NCBI GenBank assembly: GCA_023387815.1
Contig: JAEWHK010000003.1
Location: forward strand, 1 to 35,365
DNA from: Pseudomonadota bacterium
GTDB taxonomy: Bacteria > Pseudomonadota > Gammaproteobacteria > Burkholderiales > Burkholderiaceae_B
Direction of reading: 5' to 3'
DNA length: 35,365 nt
Positions 7,014-15,876 of this stretch are shown here, piece by piece; positions within the stretch are counted from its first letter, which is position 1, and each line of letters begins with the position of its first letter. A program made the translations under genes and the position numbers. The notes under the pieces are model-generated. The model made no database searches and was not told the origin of the DNA. It saw only the letters and a list, made by a program, of their open reading frames with translations.

Positions 7014-8276
7014 TCAGGCCTGCTCGGCTTCCTGGTCGAGGCCAAAGGCCTTGTGCAGAGCACGTACGGCCAGTTCCATGTATTTATCGTCGATCAGAAC
7101 CGATGTTTTGATTTCACTGGTACTGATCATCTGAATATTGACGCCTTCCTGAGCCAGGGTGCTGAACATCTGGCTGGCCACGCCGGCGTGAGATCGCATG
7201 CCGATACCAACGATGGAGACTTTGCAGACTTTGTCGTCGGTCACGACTTCGCGGGCGCCCACGGCTGGAAGAATGGTGTCTTTGAGCAGTGAGGTGGCGC
7301 GATTGAACTCATTGCGGTTGACGGTGAAGGAGAAGTCGGTCGTGCCGTCAACGGACTGGTTCTGGATAATCATATCCACATCGATGTTGGCTTTGGCGAC
7401 AGGGCCAAGAATAGCGTAAGCCACGCCGGGTTTGTCAGGGACACCCAGCAACGTCAGTTTGGCTTCGTCGCGGCTGAAAGCGATACCGGAAATGACAGCG
7501 GATTCCATTTTTGTATCTTCCTCAAAGGTAATTAATGTTCCCGACTTTTGTTCTTCCTGCAGGGGGATGGCAGGGTCGGTGAGTGATGACAGGACGCGCA
7601 GCGGCACTTTGTATTTGCCAGCAAATTCGACAGAGCGGATTTGCAGCACTTTGGACCCGAGCGAGGCCATTTCCAGCATTTCCTCGAAAGAAATGACGGC
7701 CAGGCGACGCGCTTCAGGAACGACGCGCGGATCTGTTGTGTAGACACCATCGACGTCGGTGTAAATAAGGCATTCATCAGCTTTGATGGCTGCGGCAACA
7801 GCCACTGCCGAGGTGTCGGAGCCACCTCGTCCCAGTGTGGTGATGTGTCCCTCGGGGTCGATGCCCTGGAAACCAGTGACGATCACAACCCTGCCTTCGT
7901 CCAGATCGGCACGAATGCGCTTGTCCTCTATGGATTTGATACGTGCCTTGGTGTAGGCCGAATCGGTCTGAACAGGGACCTGCCAGCCGGTATAGCTGCG
8001 AGCCTTGATGCCTTCGGCATGCAACGCCAGTGCGAGCAGGGCACTGCTGGCCTGTTCGCCCGTTGATGCGAGCATGTCCAGTTCGCGGCCGTCGGGCTGT
8101 TCGGAAATTTCTTTGGCCAGACCAAGCAGACGGTTGGTTTCGCCCGACATGGCTGAAGGCACGACGACAATTTGGTGGCCCGCGTTATGCCATTTGGCGA
8201 CGCGTTTCGCAACATTCCTGATTCGTTCAACGGAGCCCATGGAGGTTCCGCCGTATTTGTGGACTATGAGAGACAT
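7014..8276 (-). CDS. lysC: Aspartate kinase
   Basis: Aspartokinase, phosphorylating L-aspartate to start lysine, threonine, methionine and diaminopimelate synthesis. The 420-residue protein has the N-terminal kinase signature VHKYGGTSMGS (residues 4-14), TLGRGGSDTSAVA near 170, and two C-terminal ACT regulatory domains from about residue 265 (for example PDKPGVAYAILGPVAKANIDVDMI and SIVGIGMRSHAGVASQMFSTL). This is the usual length for a mono-functional class alpha/beta aspartokinase with feedback control by lysine and threonine. The ATG at 8276 gives the family N terminus; a longer in-frame reading has no homologous residues. No strong ribosome site is visible before it. I see no lysine riboswitch in the leader. 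Confidence 0.95.
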   Translation of the reverse strand: MSLIVHKYGGTSMGSVERIRNVAKRVAKWHNAGHQIVVVPSAMSGETNRLLGLAKEISEQPDGRELDMLASTGEQASSALLALALHAEGIKARSYTGWQVPVQTDSAYTKARIKSIEDKRIRADLDEGRVVIVTGFQGIDPEGHITTLGRGGSDTSAVAVAAAIKADECLIYTDVDGVYTTDPRVVPEARRLAVISFEEMLEMASLGSKVLQIRSVEFAGKYKVPLRVLSSLTDPAIPLQEEQKSGTLITFEEDTKMESAVISGIAFSRDEAKLTLLGVPDKPGVAYAILGPVAKANIDVDMIIQNQSVDGTTDFSFTVNRNEFNRATSLLKDTILPAVGAREVVTDDKVCKVSIVGIGMRSHAGVASQMFSTLAQEGVNIQMISTSEIKTSVLIDDKYMELAVRALHKAFGLDQEAEQA

Positions 8277-8553
8277 CGAATTTGCAATAAAAGTTGCCCG
8301 ACACCGGGAGTAACCAGATATTCTACAACGAGTAACAGTTTTAATCAGGGAAAACACCATCCTGCGCGGGATTCCATTGGCGTTGACCTCGCAGACGGCC
8401 GGAAATCCGGGCGCTAACCCAGTCGGCCAGACAGTCCGCCGGCCAGGCACTCGTACGCCGGGGCAGTAGACGATCGTCGTGCGCGAGCGCGTTCACGTGA
8501 TCACAGTCGTGGTATTCTCCGATACATTGACGACACATTTATAAGGAGGGTAT
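8277..8553. other. Divergent intergenic region lysC / hydroxyacid dehydrogenase
   Basis: A 277-base GC-rich gap that must hold promoters for both flanking genes. An open frame on the minus strand (8341-8538) is present but I recognise no protein family in it. I could not place convincing -35/-10 pairs. Confidence 0.4.
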
Positions 8554-9498
8554 ATGGCAAGGACCAAAATCGTTCAGGTGGCCAGCGGCACGGCACTGGT
8601 CAATAAACATGTCGAGGAAAACTACGACGTGATCAAACTGTGGGAGCAGAAGGATCCGGCGTCATTTCTGGCAGAAAACGGCAAAGGCGTGAAGGGCATG
8701 GTGACCACCGCCGGTCATGGACTGAAGAACGAATGGCTGGACAGTCTGCCCGACCTGGGCGTGGTAAGCAGTTTTGGCGTGGGCTATGACACGATTGATG
8801 CCGGTGAGCTGAAAAAACGGGGCATCCAGCTGGGCAATACGCCTGATGTGCTGAACGATTGCGTGGCCGATCTTGCCGTCTGCCTGTTACTGGGCAGCGC
8901 CCGGCAACTGGTCTGGGGCGACCGGTATGTACGCGAGGGACGCTGGCCGGTGGAAGGTGCTTTCCCGTTGGCGCAAAGCGTTTCGGGCAAGCGCGTGGGT
9001 ATTGTGGGACTGGGCGGTATTGGCGCAGCGGTGGCAAAACGCCTGACCGGGTTCGATTGCGAAATTCGCTATCACAATCGCAAGGCCCGCAACGATGTCC
9101 CTTATGGCTACGAGGAATCGCTGACGGCAATGGCTGAATGGGCAGACTTTCTGGTGCTGACCTGCGTAGGCGGTCCGTCCACACACCATCTGATCAATCG
9201 CGACGTCCTGCTTGCGCTGGGACCCAAGGGGACAGTGGTTAACGTATCCCGTGGCACCGTCATTGATGAAACGGCCATGACTGAACTGCTACTGGAGGAC
9301 AAGCTGGGTTTTGCCGCACTGGACGTGTTCGAACACGAGCCGAAGGTACCCGAGCCGCTGCGCGAGCATAAGCGCGTGACGCTGATGCCGCACTCGGCCA
9401 GTGCCACGGTGGAAACGCGACTGAAAATGAGTCAGCGTGTGGTTGACAATCTGGACCGCTATTTTGAATCGGGAGAAGTGATTTCCCGGGTTGTATGA
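8554..9498 (+). CDS. D-isomer-specific 2-hydroxyacid dehydrogenase
   Basis: A 314-residue NAD(P)-dependent dehydrogenase of the glyoxylate/hydroxypyruvate reductase type. The Rossmann motif is GIVGLGGIGAAVAKRL (149-164). The catalytic triad is visible as Arg233 (NVSRGTVID), Glu262 (FEHEP) and His280 (MPHSAS). The basic residues in NRKAR (175-179), at the end of the second Rossmann strand, suggest NADP preference. The N-terminal catalytic part carries SSFGVGYDTID. Length fits the GhrB/HprA class. The exact substrate (glyoxylate, hydroxypyruvate or another 2-keto acid) is not decided by sequence. GGAGG lies six bases before the ATG. Confidence 0.88.
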   Translation: MARTKIVQVASGTALVNKHVEENYDVIKLWEQKDPASFLAENGKGVKGMVTTAGHGLKNEWLDSLPDLGVVSSFGVGYDTIDAGELKKRGIQLGNTPDVLNDCVADLAVCLLLGSARQLVWGDRYVREGRWPVEGAFPLAQSVSGKRVGIVGLGGIGAAVAKRLTGFDCEIRYHNRKARNDVPYGYEESLTAMAEWADFLVLTCVGGPSTHHLINRDVLLALGPKGTVVNVSRGTVIDETAMTELLLEDKLGFAALDVFEHEPKVPEPLREHKRVTLMPHSASATVETRLKMSQRVVDNLDRYFESGEVISRVV

Positions 9499-9745
9499 AA
9501 TTGCTTTGTGCCCAATCGGAATGCCCGCAGATCGTCCTCTAAATGACATTCTGGATGTCGGAATCGCAGTATCTTAGGGTATGTACATGTGGGCATCCAC
9601 AGCGAGATAGTCAATAATTCCCAGGTCTCATGCGCCGGTACCGCCACTCTAGGTGCCTTGGCATGCAGACCGGGCCAGTACACTGGCTGCAACAAAGAAG
9701 AGACGATTCCGTCCCGTGCAGCCAGTTCATTTTGGAGACATACAA

Positions 9746-10639
9746 ATGAATATCGGTTTTATCGGACTGGGCAATATGGGCGCGCCCATGGCGCTGAACC
9801 TGCTCAAGGCGGGACATCAGTTGCAGGTGTTCGACCTGGTGGACGCAGCCGTTGCGGAACTGGTCAAGGCAGGCGCAACGTCGGCCGCCTCGGTCAGCGA
9901 GATTGCAGCAGCCAGGCCGGAAGTCCTCATTACTATGCTGCCGGCCTCAATTCATGTGCGCAAGGTGTATCTTGCGGACGATGGCATACTTGCCAAGGTG
10001 GACCCCAGCGTGATGCTGATTGATTGTTCGACCATCGATCCGCAGACCTCGCGTGATGTGGCTGCCGCAGCACAGAAAAAGGGGAATGTCATGCTTGACG
10101 CCCCGGTGTCTGGCGGAACCGGCGGGGCAAAGGCAGGTACGCTCACATTTATGGTAGGTGGAGAGCAGACAGCCTTTGACAAGGCGAAGCCGATATTGGA
10201 GCAAATGGGCAAGAACATCGTGTATTGCGGAGGCTCCGGAAACGGGCAGGTAGCCAAGGTTGCCAACAATATGCTGCTTGGCATTTCCATGATCGGCGCG
10301 GCCGAGGCCATGAGCCTGGGTGTTTCGCTGGGCATGGATCCCAAAATTCTGGCCGGTATTATCAATACCTCTTCGGGCCGCTGCTGGAGCACCGAAGTTT
10401 ACAATCCCTGGCCCGATGTGGTTGAGACTGCCCCCGCCTCCAGGGGATATACCGGTGGCTTCGGTTCAGATCTGATGCTCAAGGATCTGGGTCTGGCAAC
10501 AGAAGCGGCGCGCAACGCAAAAGTGCCTGTAGTCATGGGCGCAACTGCGCAGCAGCTGTATCAGACTTTCAGCAGCCAGGGCAATGGTCATCTGGACTTC
10601 TCTGCGATTATCCAGTCTCTGGGCAAGGTGGAAAAATGA
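9746..10639 (+). CDS. mmsB: 3-hydroxyisobutyrate dehydrogenase
   Basis: An NAD-dependent beta-hydroxyacid dehydrogenase that oxidises 3-hydroxyisobutyrate to methylmalonate semialdehyde in valine catabolism. The 297-residue protein starts with the signature IGFIGLGNMGAPMALNLLKAG, then has DAPVSGGTGGAKAGTL (118-133) and GNGQVAKVANN with the catalytic Lys171. The ATG at 9746 follows GGAG by nine bases; a GTG at 9653 would add 31 residues ahead of the Rossmann fold and is rejected. Its stop overlaps the start of the acyl-CoA dehydrogenase by four bases. Related enzymes (tartronate semialdehyde reductase) share the fold, but the neighbour favours valine breakdown. Confidence 0.88.
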   Translation: MNIGFIGLGNMGAPMALNLLKAGHQLQVFDLVDAAVAELVKAGATSAASVSEIAAARPEVLITMLPASIHVRKVYLADDGILAKVDPSVMLIDCSTIDPQTSRDVAAAAQKKGNVMLDAPVSGGTGGAKAGTLTFMVGGEQTAFDKAKPILEQMGKNIVYCGGSGNGQVAKVANNMLLGISMIGAAEAMSLGVSLGMDPKILAGIINTSSGRCWSTEVYNPWPDVVETAPASRGYTGGFGSDLMLKDLGLATEAARNAKVPVVMGATAQQLYQTFSSQGNGHLDFSAIIQSLGKVEK

Positions 10640-11802
10640 GCACGTTTGATACGGCACTCAGTGAAGAACAGCGCATGATTCGCGATATGACTCGCGACTT
10701 TGCGCAGCAGGAAATTGCGCCACAGGCTGAGCGCTGGGAAGAGGAAGGCTGGATCGACGACAATGTCCTGTTGCGAATGGGCGAACTTGGCCTGCTGGGT
10801 ATGGTTGTGCCCGAAGAGTGGGGTGGGTCAAAGACCGATTATGTTTCCTACGCACTGGCACTGGAAGAGATTTCTGCGGCAGATGCGGCAACGGGAACCC
10901 TGGTTTCCGTTCATTGTTCCGTTGGTTGCGGTACTCTGCTCAATAGCGGTAATGATGCACAGAAAAAACAATGGCTGCCTGATCTGGCAAGTGGTCGTGC
11001 AATCTCGTGTTTCTGCCTGACTGAGCCACAAGCCGGGTCTGAAGCACACAATCTGAAAACGCGTGCCCGCCTGGAAAATGGAAAATGGGTGCTCAATGGC
11101 GCCAAGCAGTTCGTCACTAACGGCAAGCGCGCTAAGCTGGCCATTGTGTTTGCGGTGACAGATCCGGATGAAGGCAAGCGCGGGATTTCAGCATTCCTGG
11201 TGCCGACCGATACGCCAGGTTTTGTCGTTAATCGTGTGGAAAAGAAACTGGGTATACGCAGCTCTGACACCTGCGCTATTACTCTGGAAAATTGTGCGAT
11301 TCCCGAAGAGAATCTGTTGGGACAGCGGGGGCGTGGTCTGTCCATCGCACTCTCAAATCTTGAGAATGGACGCATCGGCATCGGGGCACAGGCCGTGGGA
11401 ATTGCACGGGCCGCCCTGGAGGCTGCGATCGCTTATGCCAAGGATAGAGTCCAATTCAATGAACCGCTGATCAAACATCAAAGTATCGCGAATATGCTGG
11501 CAGACATGCATACGCAGGTCAATGCGGCAAGGCTGATGGTGCTGCATGCAGCGTCCATGAAAGACAAGGGCATTCCTTGTCTTTCAGAAGCTTCCCAGGC
11601 CAAGCTGTTTGCATCTGAGATGGCAGAAAAAGTCTGCTCCCAGGCAATCCAGATTCATGGCGGTTACGGGTTCCTTCAGGATTATCCCGTGCAGCGTTTT
11701 TACCGGGATGCGCGGATCACACAGATTTACGAAGGCACCAGTGAAGTTCAGCGAATGATTATTACCCGTGGCCTTGCGGACTACACAGGATTCTGCCCCT
11801 GA
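10636..11802 (+). CDS. Acyl-CoA dehydrogenase (isobutyryl-CoA dehydrogenase-like)
   Basis: A 388-residue FAD enzyme of the short/branched-chain acyl-CoA dehydrogenase family. Domains in order: the N-terminal helical domain (LSEEQRMIRDMTRDFAQQEIAP), the middle beta domain with the signature CFCLTEPQAGSEA, and the C-terminal domain with QIHGGYGFLQDYPVQRFYRDARI. The catalytic glutamate is in QIYEGTSEVQRMII near the C terminus. Translational coupling to mmsB (ATGA overlap) suggests the isobutyryl-CoA step of valine catabolism, which is inference. A six-base GC hairpin (CCCCTG 11796-11801 with CAGGGG 11815-11820) spans the stop codon but has no U-tract. Confidence 0.88.
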   Translation: MSTFDTALSEEQRMIRDMTRDFAQQEIAPQAERWEEEGWIDDNVLLRMGELGLLGMVVPEEWGGSKTDYVSYALALEEISAADAATGTLVSVHCSVGCGTLLNSGNDAQKKQWLPDLASGRAISCFCLTEPQAGSEAHNLKTRARLENGKWVLNGAKQFVTNGKRAKLAIVFAVTDPDEGKRGISAFLVPTDTPGFVVNRVEKKLGIRSSDTCAITLENCAIPEENLLGQRGRGLSIALSNLENGRIGIGAQAVGIARAALEAAIAYAKDRVQFNEPLIKHQSIANMLADMHTQVNAARLMVLHAASMKDKGIPCLSEASQAKLFASEMAEKVCSQAIQIHGGYGFLQDYPVQRFYRDARITQIYEGTSEVQRMIITRGLADYTGFCP

Positions 11803-11924
11803 AGGGTTCCCGGGCAGGGGTCAAGAGCAAACTGCAACATCTCAGTGGCAGGCGTAACGCTAAGAATGGCGTGGTTGAGGGCGGCCTGCAACAATCGGAA
11901 ATGAGGGTGTAAGGTTAAGAATGG

Positions 11925-11930
11925 TATGAT
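11925..11930 (+). promoter_or_regulatory. Candidate extended -10 of the CorA-like gene
   Basis: TGGTATGAT fits an extended -10 (TGn plus TATGAT at 11925-11930), with a start about 17 bases before the ATG at 11954. No good -35 is visible. Confidence 0.4.
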
Positions 11931-11953
11931 CCCGATTCTGTAGGGAGCCTGTC

Positions 11954-13141
11954 ATGAAAGATAAAAAAGATGCAGTCGCCGAAGAGGCACTGAACGATAG
12001 CGTGGAGCCTGTTGAAGCAGAGGAATCTTCCTCAGCAGAGCCTTCCGACGCAGAAGAACAATCTTCAAAAGAGCTGGCGCAGCAGAAAGCGGAAAATGCG
12101 GATTCGGAACCCGTCAGCGCCACAACAAAAACGGTTGCAAGCAAAAAAACAGCCAGTCCAGCCGACCCAGGTTCGGGGGTGGTCGCATCGGTTGAGTATC
12201 ATTGCGGCCAGCGACTTGGTGCGGTGGCACCGGAAAAAATCTCCGGCTATAAGCGGGATCCGGATTATCTGCTATGGACCGGTCTGAAAGATCCGTCAGA
12301 TGAAGAATTGCGCATGACCTGTAAAAACCTGTCATTCAGCAAGATGGCCACCAAGGATATACTCAAACGCCATTATCGACCCAAGATTATTGACTACGGC
12401 GACTATATTCAAATCGTTGCCGTCACCATTTCGCGAGAGAACAAAAAAATTGTCTATGGCGAGATGCAAATGATATTCGGGCAAAGCTTTATCCTGACTG
12501 TTCGGCGCGGCGAGGCGATGACCAATACGCCGGTGCGCAAACGTCTGGAAGGCTCGCCCGATCTGATTGCCCGCGGCAGTGACTTTGTGGTGGCGGAAAT
12601 TCTGGATGGGCTGGCCGACAGCTATCTTGCGCTGGCCTCCAAGTTTGAAGGTGATGTGGAGCAGCTGGAACAGAAAATGATACTGCATGGCTTTCGGGAA
12701 TCGGACGTTCGCAAGCTGTACAAGCAGCGCCGTGACCTGCTGCGCGTACATACTTCAATTGCACCTGTGATCGAGATTTGTACACGAATGTCAGTTGTGA
12801 ACCTGGCCTTTGTGGAACAGGATTCGCAAGCCTATTATCGTGTCGTGGCTGACCGGGTGGCACGTATCGATGACCAGATGAATGCCTTGCGCGAGTCGTT
12901 GGCCTTTGCATTTGAGGCCAGTCAGATGATTGCTCAGGCCCATCAGACGGATATCACAAAAAAACTGGCCTCCTGGGCGGCGATCCTGGCTGTGCCAACG
13001 GCCATTGCCGGTATTTACGGAATGAACTTCAGGAATATGCCGGAACTGGACTGGACCTACGGCTATCCGCTGGTCATGCTGCTTATGTTCAGTATCTGTG
13101 CCTTGCTGTTCCGCCAGTTCCGCAAGACTGGCTGGTTGTAA
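11954..13141 (+). CDS. CorA-type divalent metal transporter with acidic N-terminal extension
   Basis: A 395-residue inner-membrane protein of the CorA (2-TM-GxN) family, which carries Mg2+, Co2+, Ni2+ or Zn2+. The pore signature YGMNF (GMN at 356-358) ends the first membrane helix (AAILAVPTAIAGI), and the second helix is YPLVMLLMFSICALLF, followed by a basic C-terminal tail. Residues about 1-75 form an unusual Glu/Ser/Ala-rich low-complexity extension; the family is usually near 320 residues, and homology starts around SVEYHCG. AGGGAG precedes the ATG at a normal distance. The loop after GMN reads RNMPEL; E. coli CorA has a Met-Pro-Glu-Leu there as well. The ion is not decided by sequence. 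Confidence 0.9.
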   Translation: MKDKKDAVAEEALNDSVEPVEAEESSSAEPSDAEEQSSKELAQQKAENADSEPVSATTKTVASKKTASPADPGSGVVASVEYHCGQRLGAVAPEKISGYKRDPDYLLWTGLKDPSDEELRMTCKNLSFSKMATKDILKRHYRPKIIDYGDYIQIVAVTISRENKKIVYGEMQMIFGQSFILTVRRGEAMTNTPVRKRLEGSPDLIARGSDFVVAEILDGLADSYLALASKFEGDVEQLEQKMILHGFRESDVRKLYKQRRDLLRVHTSIAPVIEICTRMSVVNLAFVEQDSQAYYRVVADRVARIDDQMNALRESLAFAFEASQMIAQAHQTDITKKLASWAAILAVPTAIAGIYGMNFRNMPELDWTYGYPLVMLLMFSICALLFRQFRKTGWL

Positions 13142-13228
13142 AAGCAGAGACGTTGGCAAGAGCGGGTGCCAAGCGCAGGCTGGCTGTCAACCATCGATAG
13201 ATTGAAAACCTGAATTCGGAGATGACTT

Positions 13229-14380
13229 GTGAGCGACGTATCGGTATTTGACTTTATCGTGATCGGATCGGGTATTGCCGGCGCCTCTGTCGCCTATCAA
13301 TTGTCCAGACAGTCTGCACATGTGCTGGTTCTGGAGCGCGAAGCCCATGCGGGTTTTCATTCCACCGGCAGGTCTGCTGCTATGTTTATCGAAACTTACG
13401 GACCACCGCAATTGCAGGCACTCACGCGCGCGTGCCGCCGTTTTTTTGAATCAGCACAGGACAGCGGATTTACCGATAATCCCGTGTTGCATCCTCGCGG
13501 TTGTGTTTATGTGGCGACAAAGGCGCAGAAAGCACTGGCCGACTCCACCTATCAAACGCTGCTTACCAGAGCACCTAACGTGCAATGGCTGAACGCAGAG
13601 CAAGTGCTTGGACTGGTTCCCTGCATGAAACCCGATGACCTGTATGGAGGTATCTACGAGCACGATGCCGAAGATATCGATGTTGATGTTCTGCATCAGG
13701 GCTATCTGAAAGGCATGAAGCGTAACGGTGCTCAGCTGCTATTTTCGGTTGATATTCGCACCGGACGTCTGAACAACGGTATCTGGACCCTGGAGAGTCA
13801 GGATGGCCGGCAGTTTCAGGCAAAACACATTATCAATGCAGCCGGCGCCTGGGCCGACGTGGTGGCACAGGCTTGCGGCGTTTCTGCCGTGGGGATTCAG
13901 CCGCGTCGAAGAAGTGCGTTCACGTTTACGGCTCCTGCGGACCTGGATCTGAGTCGCATGCCCATGGTGTGTGATATCGAGGAAAATTATTATTTCAAAC
14001 CCGATGCTGGGCAGTTTCTGGGTTCGCCAGCCAATGCCGATGATGTCGAGCCGCATGATGTGGTGCCCGAAGAACTGGATATTGCAACTGGCATTTATTA
14101 CATCGAAGAGGCCACTACGCTGCAAATTCGCAGACCTACCCGCGTCTGGGCCGGCCTGCGCAGCTTCGCGCCTGATGGCAATCTTGTGGTGGGATGGGAT
14201 CCTTTGAAGCAGGGATTTTTCTGGCTGGCCGGACAAGGCGGCTATGGGATCCAGTCCTGCGACGCCGTTTCGCGACTGGCCGCCGCGCTTGCCCTGAATC
14301 TGCAAGTGCCAGAGGATTTACTGGAGCAGGGGGTGCAACCCGAACTGCTCGGCCCCGCAAGATTCGGGCAATTGACTTAG
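13229..14380 (+). CDS. FAD-dependent oxidoreductase of the DAO family
   Basis: A 383-residue flavoenzyme of the D-amino-acid/glycine oxidase-D-amino acid dehydrogenase superfamily. The ADP-binding motif is DFIVIGSGIAGASVAYQLS (8-26), followed by HSTGRSAAMF (around 44), which packs on the flavin. IINAAGAWADVVA near residue 200 and the C-terminal FWLAGQGGYGIQSCDAVSRLAA are also typical. It starts with GTG at 13229, preceded by CGGAG. The sequence resembles D-arginine dehydrogenase-like proteins, but the substrate is not certain. Its stop codon is embedded in the stem of the following hairpin. Confidence 0.85.
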   Translation: MSDVSVFDFIVIGSGIAGASVAYQLSRQSAHVLVLEREAHAGFHSTGRSAAMFIETYGPPQLQALTRACRRFFESAQDSGFTDNPVLHPRGCVYVATKAQKALADSTYQTLLTRAPNVQWLNAEQVLGLVPCMKPDDLYGGIYEHDAEDIDVDVLHQGYLKGMKRNGAQLLFSVDIRTGRLNNGIWTLESQDGRQFQAKHIINAAGAWADVVAQACGVSAVGIQPRRRSAFTFTAPADLDLSRMPMVCDIEENYYFKPDAGQFLGSPANADDVEPHDVVPEELDIATGIYYIEEATTLQIRRPTRVWAGLRSFAPDGNLVVGWDPLKQGFFWLAGQGGYGIQSCDAVSRLAAALALNLQVPEDLLEQGVQPELLGPARFGQLT

Positions 14381-14405
14381 GCGCCGCAACTCGGGCGCCT
14401 AAGTC
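14374..14405. terminator. Terminator-like hairpin between convergent genes
   Basis: A 12-base perfect stem (14374-14385 with 14394-14405) and eight-base loop, with the TAG stop codon of the flavoenzyme inside the 5' arm. The U-tract is weak in both directions. It separates the flavoenzyme from the convergent DUF533-like gene. Confidence 0.5.
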
Positions 14406-14417
14406 TGCTTATACTTC

Positions 14418-15128
14418 TTACGCCTTGGCAACCTGTGCTTCCAGCTCTGCCTTCAGTTCTGCGGACAGATCCAGTTGTTTGGCCAACTCTTCCAGATACG
14501 CTTTTTCCATGAAGTTCGTCGTATCGATAATGGAAACGCTGACGGCATACATTTGTGAAGCCAGATGCGGGTCAGTCGCCAGGCTGGCAACGGCTGCAGG
14601 GTCCACCGGCTTGGCCAGCTCAGCCTTGAGCCAGGCCTGTTCCTCTGGGGTACTCAATTTGCTGAAGTATTGATCCAGAATGGTCTGTTCATTGTCTTCG
14701 ATATGGCCGTCAGCCTTCGCTGCCGAGATAATGGCGGTCAGAATGGCTTTGCTTTGTGCTTCTGCTTTATCCGCAGGCAGTTGATGGATAGGGGTGGGTT
14801 CCTGCACAGCTGCGTTTGGGGTTGCTGTTGCCGCCGCACCAGGCGAGGCCTGCATTTCAGGCTGGCGGTCCTGCTGATTTGCCTGCCAGCGCTGGTAGGC
14901 GCGATAGGCAACCGTGCCCAGCGCAGCCAGACCGCCGTAGGTGGCCAGTTTGCTATTGGCTTTGTGTCCGACAAGCATACCTAGCACGCCGGCGCTCAGG
15001 GTGGTTTTGTCGCTGTCGTTGAGCAGGGCACTCTCGCCGGATGTTGCATTCTTGACTGAGCTTCCTGCCTGATTCATGGCTGATTTACCCGCGTTTAACA
15101 GCGATTCAAGTATATTCAGTGTACTCAT
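14418..15128 (-). CDS. DUF533/TerB-like protein (YebE-type)
   Basis: A 236-residue protein resembling the YebE/DUF533 family of tellurite-resistance TerB-like helical proteins. Visible parts: an N-terminal amphipathic segment (LESLLNAGKSAMNQ), a glycine-rich hydrophobic stretch LATYGGLAALGTVAYRAY around residues 60-77 that may associate with the membrane, an Ala/Pro/Gln-rich linker, and a C-terminal helical TerB-like domain beginning KAILTAIISAAKADGHIEDNEQ. The function of the family is not known. AAGGA precedes the ATG at 15128; the longer in-frame reading upstream (to 15383) overlaps the yajQ start and is rejected. Confidence 0.78.
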   Translation of the reverse strand: MSTLNILESLLNAGKSAMNQAGSSVKNATSGESALLNDSDKTTLSAGVLGMLVGHKANSKLATYGGLAALGTVAYRAYQRWQANQQDRQPEMQASPGAAATATPNAAVQEPTPIHQLPADKAEAQSKAILTAIISAAKADGHIEDNEQTILDQYFSKLSTPEEQAWLKAELAKPVDPAAVASLATDPHLASQMYAVSVSIIDTTNFMEKAYLEELAKQLDLSAELKAELEAQVAKA

Positions 15129-15271
15129 TTGATTATCCTTATTCAGGGTTGGCGACGGACCGGAACGGCTCCGACAGTTACTTTTTAAGTCTACCAAGTT
15201 TGTCTGCATGCAGGTCCGGTGCCCGAAGATGTCGAATAAATATTTTCGTTCTTCGGGCAGTCCCGGAAAAA

Positions 15272-15300
15272 TTGAATCGTTATGCCAGGACGCGTAGAAT
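15272..15300 (+). promoter_or_regulatory. Sigma-70-type promoter of yajQ
   Basis: TTGAAT (15272-15277) and TAGAAT (15295-15300) are 17 bases apart and about 34 bases upstream of the yajQ ATG. Confidence 0.55.
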
Positions 15301-15333
15301 AGCCTATTGATTTCAATATGATGGAGAGAGGAA

Positions 15334-15819
15334 ATGCCAAGTTTTGACGTGGTCAGCGAAGCTGAAATGACCGAAGTTCGCAACGCGGTGGATCAGGCCA
15401 ATAAAGAAGTTTCAACGCGTTTTGATTTCAAGGGATCCGATGCCCGCATCGAACAGAAGGAGCTTGAGCTGGTTATCTATGCCGATGATGACTTCAAGGT
15501 CGCGCAGGTTCGCGAGGTGCTGCTGAACAAGCTTGCCAAGCGGGGTGTAGACCTGCGGTTTCTTGAAAAGGGCAAGGAAGAAAAGATTTCCGGCGACAAG
15601 CTCAAGCAGTTCAATACGATACGCAAGGGTGTTACGGGTGATCTGGCCAAGAAAATTGTGCGCATCATCAAAGACAGCAAGCTGAAAGTGCAGGCCAGCA
15701 TTCAGGGCGATACGGTCCGGGTGACAGGCGCCAAGCGCGACACGCTGCAGGATGTCATTGCGCTATTGAAAAAAGAAGTGGCGGATGCGCCGCTCAGTTT
15801 CAATAACTTCCGCGATTGA
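15334..15819 (+). CDS. yajQ: YajQ-family cyclic di-GMP-binding protein
   Basis: A 161-residue cytosolic protein of the YajQ (UPF0234) family. It begins MPSFDVVSEAEMTEVRNAVDQ, then has RFDFKGSDARIE, and ends ADAPLSFNNFRD, all near-invariant in the family. The two ferredoxin-like halves form a nucleotide-binding surface; Xanthomonas and Pseudomonas homologues bind cyclic di-GMP and act with transcription factors. Length matches the family. GGAGAGAGG stands before the ATG. It is divergent from the DUF533-like gene. Confidence 0.93.
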   Translation: MPSFDVVSEAEMTEVRNAVDQANKEVSTRFDFKGSDARIEQKELELVIYADDDFKVAQVREVLLNKLAKRGVDLRFLEKGKEEKISGDKLKQFNTIRKGVTGDLAKKIVRIIKDSKLKVQASIQGDTVRVTGAKRDTLQDVIALLKKEVADAPLSFNNFRD

Positions 15820-15876
15820 TAGTCGACTTCGGTTTTCGCTGATGGAAGAAGGATTGCGATTCGGCCAATAATGTAA

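Noticed and set aside
8277..8400. Lysine riboswitch before lysC
   Set aside because: No matching multi-helix leader is visible and the lysine riboswitch is not usual in betaproteobacteria.
8341..8538. 66-residue open frame upstream of lysC
   Set aside because: It lies in the divergent promoter region, I recognise no family, and there is no clear ribosome site; kept only as an unexplained gap.
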